DNA from: Chimonanthus salicifolius
Taxonomy: Eukaryota; Streptophyta; Magnoliopsida; Laurales; Calycanthaceae
Assembly: GCA_013350335.1 (NCBI GenBank)
Contig: CM023539.1
Coordinates: 36,380,631-36,444,630, forward strand
Length of the DNA stretch: 64,000 nt
Reading direction: 5' to 3'
The notes below the pieces were generated by a model. The model was not told where the DNA came from. It saw nothing but the letters and a program-made list of their open reading frames with translations, and searched no databases. Below are positions 1 through 12,818 of the stretch, in pieces. The position numbers and the translations under genes are program-made. Every line of letters begins with the position of its first letter. Position 1 is the stretch's first letter.

Positions 1-11
1 CAAAGGAGAAT

Positions 12-132
12 TGTTGGGACTGCGAACGAGTTTCACATTGATAGTGTTGAGGAAAATCTAAAGATTTATAAATGACTTGGGTCACTCTACTTAACAAACT
101 AGTCTTTTGAGTTGGATACCCAGGTCCTAACA
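12..132 (+). repeat. TRIM-type solo LTR (family T1)
   Basis: A 121-bp sequence beginning TGTTGGGACTGCG and ending CCTAACA. It closely matches the LTR of the TRIM at 18533-18840, including the shared block AAACTAGTCTTTTG. No primer site or internal region follows, so it is a solo LTR. The flanking 5-mers AGAAT and AAAAT form an imperfect target duplication. Confidence 0.7.
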
Positions 133-440
133 AAAATTACATCAAACATTAATATTTACTTGATATAAGATAATTATTATGTATTTTGATTTAGAAAATA
201 TGATTTTGTATGATGAAAATGCAAAATTTGTCCTTGAATTATGCAAATATACTCATTAATTATATAGAAAGTCATTTGATTTGTTTTATGATTAATTTTA
301 AAAGTTCAACCAATTGTGTTTTACCATGTCATGAGAAGCAAAAAAAAGTATGATTTAAAGGTAAGTGTAGCGTCTCCATCTTATAACAGGGATCACTTTG
401 TTTGTTTATTTGGACACATGTCAAGACTAAACTAGTATTA
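133..440. other. Intergenic AT-rich stretch, nothing recognised
   Basis: AT-rich DNA between the solo TRIM LTR and the large Gypsy-like LTR. I see no gene, motif or repeat boundary in it. Confidence 0.5.
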
Positions 441-3400
441 TGTAATACCCCAACCAAAATTTAGGGGTTAATTATAATTAATTGTGATTAATTAAATAAT
501 TTTTAACTATTAATTATGAATTATTTTTCTCTAATCGTGAAGATTATCAAATAAGTTTTCCACCAGATCTGAGTTTGACTCGATCTGAATTCGATAGCTC
601 TTTTAATTAAGTTTCAAAGGTATATAGGTAAGTTATGAATATAATAATAATATTATTTTAGGCTTAAACTATAGAAACTCAGTTATTGACTTAGTTGAAC
701 TTCAAATTTTATATTAATAAATATTTTTAAATTCCAGACCTAATGACATGCCAATCTCGTCATAGTTTCGCTAATTTATTTTACCCCTAAGTTTTTAAGT
801 GGTAAAACCTCAATTTTATAGGGTAGAGAAAGTCCTAAAATTATATAGAGAGAGTCAGTACTCAATCTCTAGTATAACTAAGCTGTTTATTTCTTTATAC
901 TCCAAAATAGTGAGTTTTTGATATTTACTTTAAGTCATGAAATATGGGTCGTTGAATATTCTTTCACTTGGAAAATGTGGTTTTTGACTTCGAAACACTT
1001 TGAAACTTTAGAATGTTTTTATGAGACAAATTTACTCTATCAACCTGTAAGGTTGGATATTTACAAAAAGATTCTTCAAAATTAGGAGATTTTGTTAAAA
1101 CGGTGATTCTTTGCAAAAACACTAGAGTTTTGACATAAATTTCACTCTAAATTTTAATATCATGCTTAGTTTTAATAGCTGACGGTCAGTGGACCAATTG
1201 TATCAATTTAGTGGGATCTTGAAATACCCAAATGAGAGATGGGACGTAGAAGTAATTAGTAAAAAGAAGATAATAATAAAATATTGTAAAATATCTTAAG
1301 AGGTTAAGATTTAATGCAACGTGTACGATGAACAACGAGGTAAATGAAAAGAAAAAAAGATATATTAATAAAATAATAAAACATTTAATGCATATTTATC
1401 AAAATGCTGCAAGCTACCTTTGTAGCTTGCAACATGGGCGGTTGGGGTTTACTCTAACTGCTTATTTAAGGTATTGAAGGGAAAGAAGGATTGGAGAAAA
1501 AGTTAAAAAAAAAAGTGTTTTCAAGGGCCAACTCTCTCTCTCTCTCTCGTCTTTTCCTTTCTTCTTTTTTGTCTTCTGGTCTTTAAATAGTAGAAATAGC
1601 CGAACCTTCGGGTTTTCCACGTTCCTTCGAGGGTTCTCAAACTTAACCAATTTTAGGCGGAATTTTGCACCCAAGGTATCAAAATAATCTTATTCTTATT
1701 TTTATTAACTCTAGAGCAAGTTAGGAGTAGAATGGTTTAGTATTGGAGTTTAAAAATGAGATTTTTTAAATTAATGGAAAAATAGGTTTCCTCTTAAAAT
1801 TTAAATTTCACCCTCAAGATTTGTATTATTTTATGATAAAAATATAGTTTTCAACCTTAAGTAAAATCGGAGAAAAGATTAACCCCAGCTGACTATTGTG
1901 TGTTTATTTTCCCGCATTATGTGTTTAAATTCATGTATTGTACCCTCTAGGCCGAATTCTAAATACATCTCCATGGTCCTTCCAGAAAACAATATGAGAG
2001 AAGGCACTGAGTACTTTACATTTTTCATTTTATTATAATGTTTTGAATGCCTGACAACTAACTTTCTGACATAATGTTAAAGAGTAGAAAGAGTCTAAGT
2101 GACTCATTACACATATCATGTTTTCTGGAAAATAGCACGGGGTTTGGGAAATTCTTATGTGTATATACTGATAAATAGAAAATTTATACATTTTACTCCA
2201 TCTTACAGATTTTCTGTGAAAAATTTAACTGGAGAAGGTGAGGAGACTCGAATCAATACTATAATGTATTGTCTGTTAAAACCCACTAACACCAGACTGA
2301 ATTGGGACTGATGGACATTTAAGATAGAAAAAGCTATATAGGTCTAGAATACAAAAGTTGACACTGCCTACATGTAAGGGATGTAAAATGTTCTAACTGT
2401 GTATAACGTAGGCGTTAAAAATAGTGTTGGGGAGTCGAGGACTTTTAGCCTCTAACGCAGTATAGACCCATAGAGTGTCTGCGAATTGTTGGGTAAAAAC
2501 TGGATGAAAACACTCATGTTATTAAATCTAGTTTTATATATTTATGTGAATACTAATTATTGTTGATTGTAAGATCAATACTCATTGGGTTCTCTTAGGG
2601 TAAGTCCCTATGTAAGGACACTAAGAGTCATGCATGATTTTGCATTGTCATGCATTTGTACAGAATAAGTATGATATTAGGTTAAGTCTGTTAAAGATAA
2701 TAACTTTAAAAATTTGATGTTGGCCACTAGGCCTTAACTACTGATGTTGGACGAGCACCGTCTCGAACCACTGGGTTGGATGTGCTAATAACCAAGGTCG
2801 AGGAGACCTTATACACTTGCAAGTTGCTACATTATTTCCGTGGAAGATTTAATGTTAGTTCTATTTGGAGCTTCAAACAGGGGACCGACCTCGGTGTTAA
2901 ACATACACCACTTAGTCATTGTTGCATTATATCAATTTGTTTTTATGGTGAGTTCTCTCCACTGGGTTGTTGTTGAAGTCCCTTACAATGCAGGGTATGA
3001 ACCAGATGATGGATTGGAGGGATCAATGGTGCCTCATCGAAAGTCAAGACTTAGAAGTTCCTAAGGTTTTCCGCATGTGGAAACCATTTGCCTTCTTTGA
3101 ATGTGTTTGTAATAAATATGTCTTATGTGGCATTAGAACCTATGTTTGTAAGTTTTGACTTATTTACGTATATTACAGTAGTATGTTGATATGTTTTAAT
3201 ATCATCTCTCATGTGGTATAAGTGTAAGACAGGATGGAAAGTCAATTGTGGCGAACTAAACAGACAACACTTGTTGTTGCTAGAATGATACATCGACATG
3301 GGCGATATATCTCCAGACGTGTTCGACGACATGACATAACCGACGATATATCGACAATGGTAGGTTAGTTGTGTTGGTGAAAGTAAGGACAATTAAGTTT

Positions 3401-3548
3401 AGGAGTGGTTACTAGAATGTTAGAACACGCGTGTGATTCACTTGTGTAGGGGAGATCTTTCACAAAATAATTAATGGGTTAATGTTGTTTTAAAAAAAAG
3501 AAAAATTAAGTCGCGTTCTGGGCCCACATATGGGTTCGGAGCATAACA
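441..3548 (+). mobile_element. Gypsy-like LTR, left arm (family G1)
   Basis: The sequence opens with TGTAATACCCCAACC, the usual start of long plant Gypsy LTRs, and ends GGAGCATAACA just before a tRNA-Met-type primer site at 3552. At 3.1 kb it has the size of Tekay/Del-type LTRs. A CT-rich run lies at 1529-1560. The last kilobase (about 2560-3548) is repeated in reverse at 13652-14770 at high but imperfect identity, so the two arms are old. The 5' boundary rests on the TGTAATACCCC motif only. No internal gene of the family is intact here. Confidence 0.7.
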
Positions 3549-3750
3549 AGGTGGTATCAGAGCTTAGGTTCAAGCTCTCAGACTGTGATGGGTAGTACGT
3601 AGTTAGATGTTTATAGTGAGTTCAAACATATTTTGATTTTTTATGAAAATTCTATTATGTCACTGACTCTGTTGTGTTGTTTTGGACAGATATGTCTAAC
3701 AACAAGATACCCGCCAAGATTAAGGGAAGAGGTACCAGGAGAAGTCCTAT
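3549..3750 (+). mobile_element. G1 primer site and start of gag, left arm
   Basis: TGGTATCAGAGC at 3552-3563 is complementary to the 3' end of initiator tRNA-Met, the normal minus-strand primer site of plant LTR elements. A gag-like reading frame starts near 3692 (Met-Ser-Asn-Asn-Lys). It is cut at 3750 by the Copia insertion and resumes at 12824. The last five bases, CCTAT at 3746-3750, are the left copy of the Copia target duplication. Confidence 0.75.
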
Positions 3751-3988
3751 TATTGAATTAGAAAGAGAGGTTGAGTAGGATTATGTCTTCTAACACACTT
3801 AGGACTCTGTCTCCTAAGTCAATTAAGACTCATCTTTGTATTTTTTACCTATAAATATGTCACTGATGTAATTAGAAAATACAGCAAAAATAATAAACTC
3901 TCTTTCTATCGTAGTTTTTTTCTTTAAAGGGTTTTCCACATAAATCTGGTGTTATGATGATTGGTGGTGTGTGATTTGTGGTTTTACA
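3751..3988 (+). repeat. Copia 5' LTR
   Basis: A 238-bp LTR that starts TATTGAATTAG (the expected TG has become TA) and ends GGTTTTACA right before the primer site. Positions 3837-3965 match the 3' LTR (12688-12810), with a shared TATA-like ACCTATAAAT and AATAATAAACTCT polyadenylation-like stretch. Confidence 0.85.
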
Positions 3989-4000
3989 TGGTATCAGTTT
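3989..4000 (+). other. Copia primer-binding site
   Basis: TGGTATCAG follows the 5' LTR directly with no spacer and matches the 3' end of initiator tRNA-Met. Bases after the ninth diverge from the usual primer site. Confidence 0.8.
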
Positions 4001-5321
4001 AATCGATCATTGGGTTTGTTTGGGCATCAATTTTACTGTTCTGCAAGGTTCCCGATTGCCCTCAGATTTGTCAAACTATTGGACCACCGCCATAACCTCG
4101 TCCGAGGGTCGTTGGGTCTTACCAGAGATCTGTTTTTTTTCTTTTCAGATCTAGAATACCTCTTTCCTAGCATCGTTTGATCTCTGTTTTTTGCAGCGTC
4201 GCTGCTCTCGATCAGTTGTCAACACGGACAGACCCCTTGCCAGGGAATCTAATAAACCAGATCTGCAACGTTGAGTATTATCACCACACAGCGTTGACCT
4301 CTAGGTTTGCTCCGATTTGACCAGAGCACGACCTATCCTTTAACAAGCTCAGATTTAGGCATTTTTTTTTTTGCTGCGAGGTCATTCTAGCTCACTTTTC
4401 TACTCCCGCACATCGTCGCTGCTTGGATCTTCCATCGCCTTTGATCAAGCCTCCACGCTCTACTGTCGATCTGTTTCAAGGCAATTTGTTACATACCCGA
4501 TCAATCTATGATTGTTCTTTAGAAAAGAGAGAGCGCATCTAGATGACTTGGTCGCCTGGCTTCTCTTGCTAATTGCTTTTCACCTCTGCTGCGCCCCTTG
4601 CTGTCTGTGGCTCTAATAGCCCCTCCTCCATGACCAGATCTAGTTAGACGTGCCCAGATCTGCTGCACTTTCAGATCTGGTGGTTTGACAGATCTGCACT
4701 GTCATTGCATCTTCTTGGCAAGTTCTTCCCTTTAATAGATTGTGTGTCTGCTGCATATCACTGCTACTCCTGTTGTTCAAGCCTGAAGAAGAATTGTGTG
4801 TCTGAAAACCTTGAACATTTTTTGACTCAACCCGTTTTCCAGACGCCACTCGATCCTTTACGCAGCCTAGATTTGGGCATTTTCTCGTTGGCATCGCCTC
4901 TGTTTTTTATCTGGTTCGGACACCATCTCCTTCTTGCTTCATCTCGGTGGATCACGACCAGCGTTGCGCCGAGGTAGGTGTTCTTCCATTCTGATTGTTG
5001 TTCGGTGAAGCTGTCGGACTCCGCTACACCGACGAGCACAACTTTGCCCTCATTGGAAGGAACAAACTGCAACACGGCTCAGGCGTAGTGGTAAAATCGT
5101 CGGGTCAGTTCCTCTTCTTCCTCCAGTGTCTTTCCTATCTAGCAGTTCTTCTCACGATTTGCCTGGACTCATCCATCATAGATCTACGCTCTGCCCTGCA
5201 GAGCCTCAGTGTCCTATTCGCCTATCTGCAGAAGTAGGGGTTTTTTGGACGATCTTGTTCTCTCCAAAAAAGGGGAGAGTAAAAAATATAAAAAATAAAA
5301 AATTTACTCTTCTCCTTCACA
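4001..5321 (+). other. Long Copia leader rich in AGATCT
   Basis: About 1.3 kb separates the primer site from the gag start, long for a plant Copia element. It holds at least eight copies of the palindrome AGATCT (for example near 4127, 4145, 4257, 4634, 4655, 4673, 4689 and 5178), often within CAGATCTG. Short open frames are present, but none resembles a known protein. It could be a long untranslated leader or hold captured DNA. Confidence 0.5.
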
Positions 5322-6192
5322 ATGGGTGAATCCAATTGTAATCCAAGTCTAAGACTCTCATCAGTTCTACTCAATGAAAATAACTATGTTCTATGGTCTC
5401 GAGCGGTTACCTTATCACTCGGTAGTAAAAGAAAATTGGGATTTATCAATGGTAAGATTGTCTATCCTCTACTGGTTTCTACATCTAAAGCTCCCGCCTA
5501 AGACTCTGCTACAGTCACCGCTCCTAATTCAGCTTATGATGATTAACTAGATAATGATAAACTGGTCCGTTCATGGCTTCTTAATTCTATGGAACCACAC
5601 ATTGTAGGTATTTTTACCTTCTCCGATTCTGCAAAAGCGTTGTGGGAAGCCGCCACCGACATTTATGGCAGTCGAAATAATATTGCTTGGGTGTTTCAGA
5701 TTCAAAATGAGATTGTCACTGCGCTACAAAGTGAACGGAAATTCTGTGATCTTTTTGGATATATGAAGAGACTATGGGATGAATTACATATGTGTCGCCC
5801 ACATACTACTGATGCACAGACTCTCATGCAACGAAATGAAGAGGATCAAGTTTTTTTCTCTTCTTCGCGCTTTGCGGCCTGGCTACGAATATTTGCGAAG
5901 TAACATACTTATGATAGATCCTCTACCCTCAGTAATTAATACTTGAGCTATCATTCAACGCGAAGAAACGTGACATGAAACTATGCCTTTTGCTATTCCG
6001 CATTCCTCGGCGAACTGTGAATCAAGTGTTCTCCTTACTCATAATAAGGACCGTAGACACTTCTCTGAGCCTGAGAAGAAGAAAGTAATTCAGAATAAAG
6101 GACGAATTCGTTGTGAACATTGTGGAAAGATTGGGCACCCTAAGGATTGTTGTTGGTCGGTACATCCTCATCTCAAGCCTAACTTTGAATAA
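5322..6192 (+). pseudogene. Copia gag pseudogene with CCHC zinc knuckle
   Basis: Translation from the ATG at 5322 gives a Copia-type Gag: an N-terminal segment with NYVLWSRAV, then a segment with the UBN2-type capsid pattern (ALWEAATDIYGSRNN and LWDELHMCRP). A CCHC zinc knuckle, CEHCGKIGHPKDCC, lies near 6114-6155. At least three in-frame stops (for example near 5500 and 5546, and at 5901) and a frame change break it. Gag would form the virus-like particle and bind element RNA; this copy cannot do so. Confidence 0.85.
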
Positions 6193-6349
6193 AAAAAATA
6201 GAGACAATGCTCATATCGCAGACACATCAACCACTCTAAATCAGTTGAGTCAGATTCTAAACGATCTCTGTAAGTCTTTGCCTCCTCTAAACACGTTTTC
6301 TTCTTCGTCTCATATTGCAGGTAACTTTCATGCTTTCCTTACTTCACAA

Positions 6350-9230
6350 TCTACTGGTCATCCTTGGATAATTGATTCTTGAGCCACTGACCATATGACT
6401 AATTCTTCTTCTTCTGTGTCGAATTTTTCATTATCGTCTTGTAAACACGATGTTTATCTAGCCAATGGATCTATGGTTCCCGTGGTTGGCAGTGGTAAAA
6501 TCAATTTTTTTTTTTCAACTAGGGTCCCTTCTACTGCTCTGATTGTTCTTTATTTTCCAATTCAACTATTGTCTGTTGGAAAACTTAGTAATGCTTTGAA
6601 TTGTGTTTTTATTTTTTCTCCTAACTTTGTCGTCTTTCAGGATCGAACATCCAAGAAGACGATTGGTGAAGGGACATATTCCAATGGGCTCTACATGTTA
6701 CCTTTCCCTAATAAGGTCTATCATGCCAAGGACTTTGTAGATGGTCCCCTACTGCACTAATGGCTTGGACATCCTTCAAGTCGTATTATGAATTGTCTTT
6801 TTCCTTCTGCTTCTATTCCGTCTACTGTTTGTGATGTTTGTCACTTTTCAAAACAATCACGATTACCATTTGTTTCTTCTCATTCTAAGTTTATTGCTAG
6901 TTTTGAACTGATTCATTCTGATGTATGGAGCACTCTAATTGTTTTTTATGATGAGTTTAAATACTTTATGCTGTTCATTGATGATTACACGTGTGTTACT
7001 TGATTATACTTACTCAAATCTAAAACCGAGGTGTTATCTACTTTCAAAAATTTCTACAACATGGTCTATACCCAATTTCATGCCAAGATTAAAATTCTTC
7101 GCTCTAACAATGGAAGTGAATATGTCAATGCTCTTTTCACTGACTATACTCATAACAAAGGTATTATTCATCAACCTAGCTGCATGGGTACGCTACAACA
7201 GAATGGTGTGTCAGAACGGAAAAATCGTCATATCTTAGAAACTGGTCAAGCACTTATGTTTCAAATGCATATTCCTAAGACGTACTGGTCTCATTGCATC
7301 TTGACTGTCATCTATTTGATTAATCGACTTCCTAGTCGAATTACCACTTTTAAATCCTTGTTGGAAGTGTTGAAGAATAGACCCCTTGACTTATCTCACC
7401 TACGTGTGTTTGGGTGTGTCTGTTATGTCCATCGACAGAGTATTCATTGTGATAAGTTTGATGCCAAATCTATTATGTGTGTTTTCTTTGGTTACTCTTC
7501 CACACAAAAAGGGTATATTTGTTATGACCTCTCATCTCGCAAGCTTCTTCTATGCTGTGATGTCCGCTTTGCTGAATCTGAACCGTATTTTCCAGCTCCT
7601 GGTGATTTTGGGAATCGGTTTCAGGGGGAGTACTTGTCTGACTTGATACCGCTTCCTACTGTAACCGATGATGTCTCTTGCCGCAGAAATAATGTGATTA
7701 TCTCTCCAGATAACCAACCAATGTCTACATCAACTGAAATATCGACAGCTCCTACTGAGGCTATATCTCCAGAGATCTAGCCGATTTCTACAGCAATTGA
7801 AATACCAACTCATCCTCTGTCATTACAGAGATCGAGTAGAAAGACTCGCCCTCCAAAAGGAATGAAAGATTTCTTCACTTACCATGCTGTATCATACCCA
7901 ATGGAGGCTTCTTTGACATATGATAATGTTACTCATTCACATTTGGCTTCTTGAGTGCAATGTCTATTGAACAAGAACCAAAGACGTTTTGTGAAATTAA
8001 CTCTATATCTGTTTGGAGACTGGCAATGAAAGAAGAATTGCAAGCACTTGATGATAATAAAACTTGGAATATTGTCAAATTGCCTATTGGAAAGAAGACT
8101 GTTGGTTGTCGTTGGATATACAAAATCAAGTATAAAAGTGATGGAACTGTGGAGCGACATAAGGTGAGACTTGTTGCCAGAGGTTTTATACAAACATATG
8201 GAGAGGATTATAAAGAGACTTTCGCACCGATTGCAAATATGAACATTTTTCGAGTGCTTCTCTTCTTAGCAGTAAATCAAGGTTGAAAATTATCTCAAAT
8301 GGATGTGAAAAATGATTTCTTGCATGGTGATCTAGAAGATGAGGTATATATGAGTGTTTCACTAAGACATTCATAAGAATCCAAATTTAGATTTGTGTGT
8401 AAGCTAAAAAAGGCAATATATGGACTTAAGCAATCTCTCCGTGTGTGGTATACTAAGTTCAGTTCTGTTCTCATGAGTAATGGGCTTCAAAGGGGTGCAG
8501 CTGATTCTTCTTTGTTTGTAAAAAAAAATGTGTGTGGTATAACTGTTGTTTTAGTATATGTTGATGATATAGTAATCACAGGCGATGATAAAAATGAAAT
8601 TAAAAGACTTAAGACTCTCATGCACAAGAGATTTACCATCAAAGATCTGGGAGTGTTAAAGTATTTTCTTGGATTAGAAGTTGCCTACTCAAAGAATGAT
8701 CTCAATCAAAGAAAATATGTGCTGGACCTGTTGCAGGATATTGGAAAGATGGGAGTTAAACCCTCAGATACTCCAATTGACAATGGAGGTAAGCTTGATA
8801 ATGATGGTGAGTTGTTATCTGATATTGGTCAGTTTCAAAGGTTGGTTGGTCGATTGATTTACCTAACGATTATTAGGCCAGATATTTCCTATGCAGTCAG
8901 TATAGTCAACAGATTTATACATGCACCTACAGTTACTCACATGAATGCTGTCAATCGAATTTTACAATCTTTGAAAGGTTCTCCAGGAAGGGGAATATAA
9001 ATGCATAAGAATGGAAATAGTTCTATTACTGCGTACACTGATGTTGATTGGGCAGGTTGTACAGTTGATCGACGATCTGCAACAGGATATTGTACATTTG
9101 TGGGAGGTAATCTGGTAACTTGGAAGAGTAAAAAGCAGAGTGTTGTTGCAAGATCAAGTGCAGTAGCACAATATCGTGCAATGGCCTTAATCACCAGTAA
9201 AGTTATTTGGCTTCGATCTTTATGTAATGA
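6350..9230 (+). pseudogene. Copia pol pseudogene (protease, integrase, RT, RNase H)
   Basis: Domains appear in the Ty1/Copia order. The protease active-site region reads WIIDS-stop-ATDHM near 6362-6397, so the catalytic glycine codon is a stop. The integrase follows with its zinc-binding GAG_pre-integrase part (LGHPSSRIMN), the core (SDVWST, FIDDYT, NNGSEY) and the region ending HLRVFGCVCYVH. The reverse transcriptase (7951-8990) has WNIVKLPIGKK, AIYGLKQS and the catalytic YVDD at about 8559. RNase H (9001-9221) has YTDVDWAG and ends abruptly at WLRSLC, where a foreign LTR begins. Multiple stops and frame changes make it inactive. I do not assign a Copia lineage. Confidence 0.9.
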
Positions 9231-12200
9231 CCCGACCTGGGATAACGGGTCAGATGTGATGGGTAAAATTGATTTAGAAAATTATCGTAGTTTAAATTGA
9301 TTGTTAGTTTGATTTGATAATTTTATTTGGGGAAAACACAATTGAATTTAGGGATTGAATAATAGACCCCGATTTCACATACTTTCTCCTCAATGAGAAT
9401 TTACAAATTTTTCCACTTCAAATTAAATTTAGGGATTGGAAAATAAATTATCAACTTAGATTGTTAATTTCCCCTAACTTAGAATTTCAATTGGAAGTAT
9501 TTCATTTAAAATTTAAAACCAATAAAGAAGTTCCAATGTTAAGTGTTTAGAATTCAATCGATGGTTGACAAATTAATAAAAGAGAAATAAAGGATAATTT
9601 ATTAAAATCAATAATTTAAAGGGACTCACTTTCCCTAGTCGAAATTAATTGTCCAAAATTCCTTCACCTTGAGACTTTTATGGTGGAATTTTTATCTTAT
9701 GAAAATAAATATATATCGGATTTGTACCAAAAAAATAGAAATTACTCAAATCGTGTGGGTCCTTTGGACCCACCCTCTCGATGTTTATCTCATTTCCTTA
9801 AGAGCTCGATGGAAAAGATTACCCAAAATCCCTTTCTTCCCTTCTCGACTCAAGTGCTCTCTGTCGCACCATAGGTTTCCTTTTCTAGATGGATTCTTCT
9901 TCTTCCTTGATTCGTTTGGGACTCAAATCCCTACCTTCCATTTTGAAAATAGAAACTACCCTAAATCCTTTCACCGATGGAATTCTTTTCTCGTACGACT
10001 TTCCTCCCTCTTGAATCTCAATCCCCCTTATACACGTCGAGCCGACGAAACTTACGGAGGAAATCTCATATTCCATACACGATTGAATCCGAATCCTAAG
10101 CCAACCAAAATTTTCCTAAATCTATCACCGACCCTTCTTACAAATCCAAGGATATACGGATACTTATAAGCCAGACATCCATCATTTTTTTCTCTCAAAA
10201 CCCCAAATCTCCTTCAACAGCAGCATCGCTAGAGCACGATTCTCCTCTCTCCTTCGAAGATCAAGTTCTAGTTCAAGCAGTAGAATTCCGGATCAACGTG
10301 TTTGCTCCTCAAGCCTCTCTTGGTTACAGGTATGTCCTTCCGTATGTCTCATGTTGCTTCCCTTTGTCCACTAAGTTTTTGTACCACCGTCAGCCCTATT
10401 ACAGTATCTCTGTCTAGTCTACAACCCAGGCTTTTGCACCTACCAGATCCATCGGCTCAAGTGTGAGATTTTACTTCATGTTCTCTCTTAGTTCTATTTA
10501 AAACTAAGTAACTGAAGGGCATTCGAAGCAACTGTAACAATCAACCCACCCTTTCCTTTAGCCGACCCTTATTACCTTTCCTCCTTACAGTGGTAATTTC
10601 AAGATAGTGCCCACTGTATTAAATTGGTCTAAGGTTTAAAAATCCTTTGCTATAATTAATTACTTTTTATGAGTTAAACCACCTTCTTAAAGATCTCAGT
10701 GCCAAACCTTGACAGTGGATTCAATTCCTCCCTCCTCTTCATCTAATACGTTCAATTAGTTAAACAAATTGAAGAATTTGATAGCCCCAAATTAATTCGG
10801 CCATGCCTTCTTTTCCCAAGGTACTCTTCTATTTGTTTGAATTAATTGAGCAAGTTGGAAAGATGGGAAGTAATAAAATCAATATCCAGATTTCTCCCAT
10901 CTTCAATCAAAGTTACATATTCTTTAAATTTAATATCTGCAGTATATTAATTTGTTTTACTCAAAACCATATGTAAAAGGTATATGTAGAAATCTTATTT
11001 GGCTAGACCTCCAGCTGAAATGGACAACTCAACCAGCCTGAAACTATCAGTAATCGGGACTGATCTTAGTCCCCTTGCTGCCAGCTACGTTGCTGAATTT
11101 ATTTACCTCAGTCAATTTGATTTAAAGAGTAACTCAGATCTGTCCCCAATTCCTTATCCGTGAACAGTAACCACTCAGTCTTTCCCTAAAACATCCTAAG
11201 TTGGGGACTGATTTCTAAACCCAGATCGGCTAGTTAATGGGATTGATTTTCAGCCCCAAAAACATTGATATTGTGTTTGGACCCAGAATTTCACTTAGAA
11301 TTGGTCAGTAAAACTTGTCCTCTTCATACCTAAAACTGAATGATTAAACTGGACTTGTTAATGTCCAGCTCGAATCTGAGATAGACAACCATCTCATACA
11401 TAGCCTCTTAACCTTGTCTTTTCAGCATGCATAAGTGAAGGTAGCACCCATCACCCATGGTTAATAATCTTCATACACGGATCTAATCCATGCTATGTAG
11501 AAATATTTGTTAGAAGAAATATTAATAGTAATCGGAATCTTTAAAACATATTCGCAGCATACTTTGGTATTCAAGAATAATTATCATTTGGAAGCTACGT
11601 GGACTTCTCCTTCGAAATACGAAAACTTCTAAGTGAGGGAAACAATTCACTATATACCATGTATTCATATAATCTTTTATTTTGATTGTGCTATGAAAAT
11701 ATTGCGTTGTATTGCATGTTATGAATATAATTGTTGGATCTAGAATAAATTAGGTATATATTAATAATGGTAGAAATCTGGTATTCACTCACAGTAATGT
11801 AAGAGAGATTTTGGCTAAATATTTTATTGGTCGTGAGGAGACTCAATCTGCCAGGATTATGGAATCTAACCATTAATGTTATTGAAAGATCCAAAGAATT
11901 TATATTCATAGATTGATGATTATTTGTATGATATTATTGAATTTCAATCTTGATTGTACATGTTTGAATGTTGGTTTATGTAATTCAAATCATTATGATG
12001 CTTAGACTATTGTTATGTTTTATATATGTTATGACAAACTCATATTCGCTATGATATTATAAATTGTTTAGACTGAGATTTATGATTCTGTAAGCATAAT
12101 ATGATAATTGAGCATGTTTATTGGCATTAAGCATGACATTCTCATATTCATAGCATTGAGTATGAGGGTGCCATATATGATTGTCACGAAGACCACGACG

Positions 12201-12600
12201 GTTGTTGTATTGTTAACCTCACTTTAAGTGGGAAGACCATTATGGTAGAAGAGGTGTGATATCCGTGACAAGTCATGAGGGCTGTTATTTGGTGGTAGGT
12301 TGTGTTATCCTCACCTTAGGTGGGAAGGCCATTAAGGCGATGTTGTGTTATCCTCGACTCGTCGGGAAGGCCACCAAATATTAGTAGATGTAATAACGGG
12401 TTGGAATGTGGCATTTTGCATTGAACATTACATTTTGCGAAGGCATGAGCATGAAATAAATTGTTTATTTGAAATACCCTGTGAGAAAATAGGAATATTA
12501 AATACTATGTTTGTGCTATTGTTTCTTCGCTGAACATGTAGCTCATTCCTTACATTGCATGCAACTCCTTGGACTTGGGTCTGAACGATAACCACAATTA
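9222..12600 (+). mobile_element. Gypsy-type long LTR fragment inside Copia
   Basis: The Copia RNase H frame ends in TGTAATGACCCGACC at 9222, a typical Gypsy LTR start. Roughly 3.4 kb of non-coding sequence follows. Positions 12150-12400 show degenerate repeats of the form TCCTCACCTTAGGTGGGAAGG, common in plant Gypsy LTRs. No matching LTR end or target duplication is visible, and the Copia C-terminal coding DNA is missing, so the right side was probably deleted. The right boundary is approximate. No protein is encoded. Confidence 0.6.
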
Positions 12601-12605
12601 AGCTT

Positions 12606-12630
12606 AGAAGGCGGGGAGTAAATGAAGAAT
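12606..12630 (+). other. Copia polypurine tract region
   Basis: AGAAGGCGGGGAG, a purine-rich run with one interruption, lies about 12 bp upstream of the TGTTAG start of the 3' LTR, where the plus-strand primer of a Copia element belongs. Its condition is degraded. Confidence 0.55.
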
Positions 12631-12818
12631 TGTTAGAAACACTTAGTTTATTGCAAAGTTTAATATTTAGATAGGACTCATCCTCGTATTTTTTACCTAT
12701 AAATGTCACTGATGTAATTAGAAAATACAGCAGAAATAATAAACTCTTTCCATCGTGGTTTTTTTCCCTAATGGGTTTTTCAGATAAATCCAATGTTATG
12801 ATGATTTGTGTTTCTACA
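12631..12818 (+). repeat. Copia 3' LTR
   Basis: Starts TGTTAGAAAC and ends GTTTCTACA. It aligns with the 5' LTR over its last 130 bp but is 50 bp shorter because of a difference near its 5' end. CCTAT at 12819-12823 follows and completes the target duplication. Confidence 0.85.

Larger units (their letters stand above)
3751..12818 (+). mobile_element. Decayed Ty1/Copia retrotransposon with nested Gypsy LTR
   Basis: This is a full-length but dead Copia element: 5' LTR 3751-3988, primer site 3989, long leader, gag, protease, integrase, reverse transcriptase and RNase H up to about 9221, a foreign Gypsy-type LTR fragment to about 12600, a purine tract near 12606-12622, and the 3' LTR 12631-12818. 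It is bounded by the 5-bp duplication CCTAT (3746-3750 and 12819-12823). Removing it rejoins the G1 gag-like frame; the same junction appears undivided in the inverted arm near 13450-13470. Several stop codons and a missing RNase H tail show it cannot move by itself. Confidence 0.9.
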
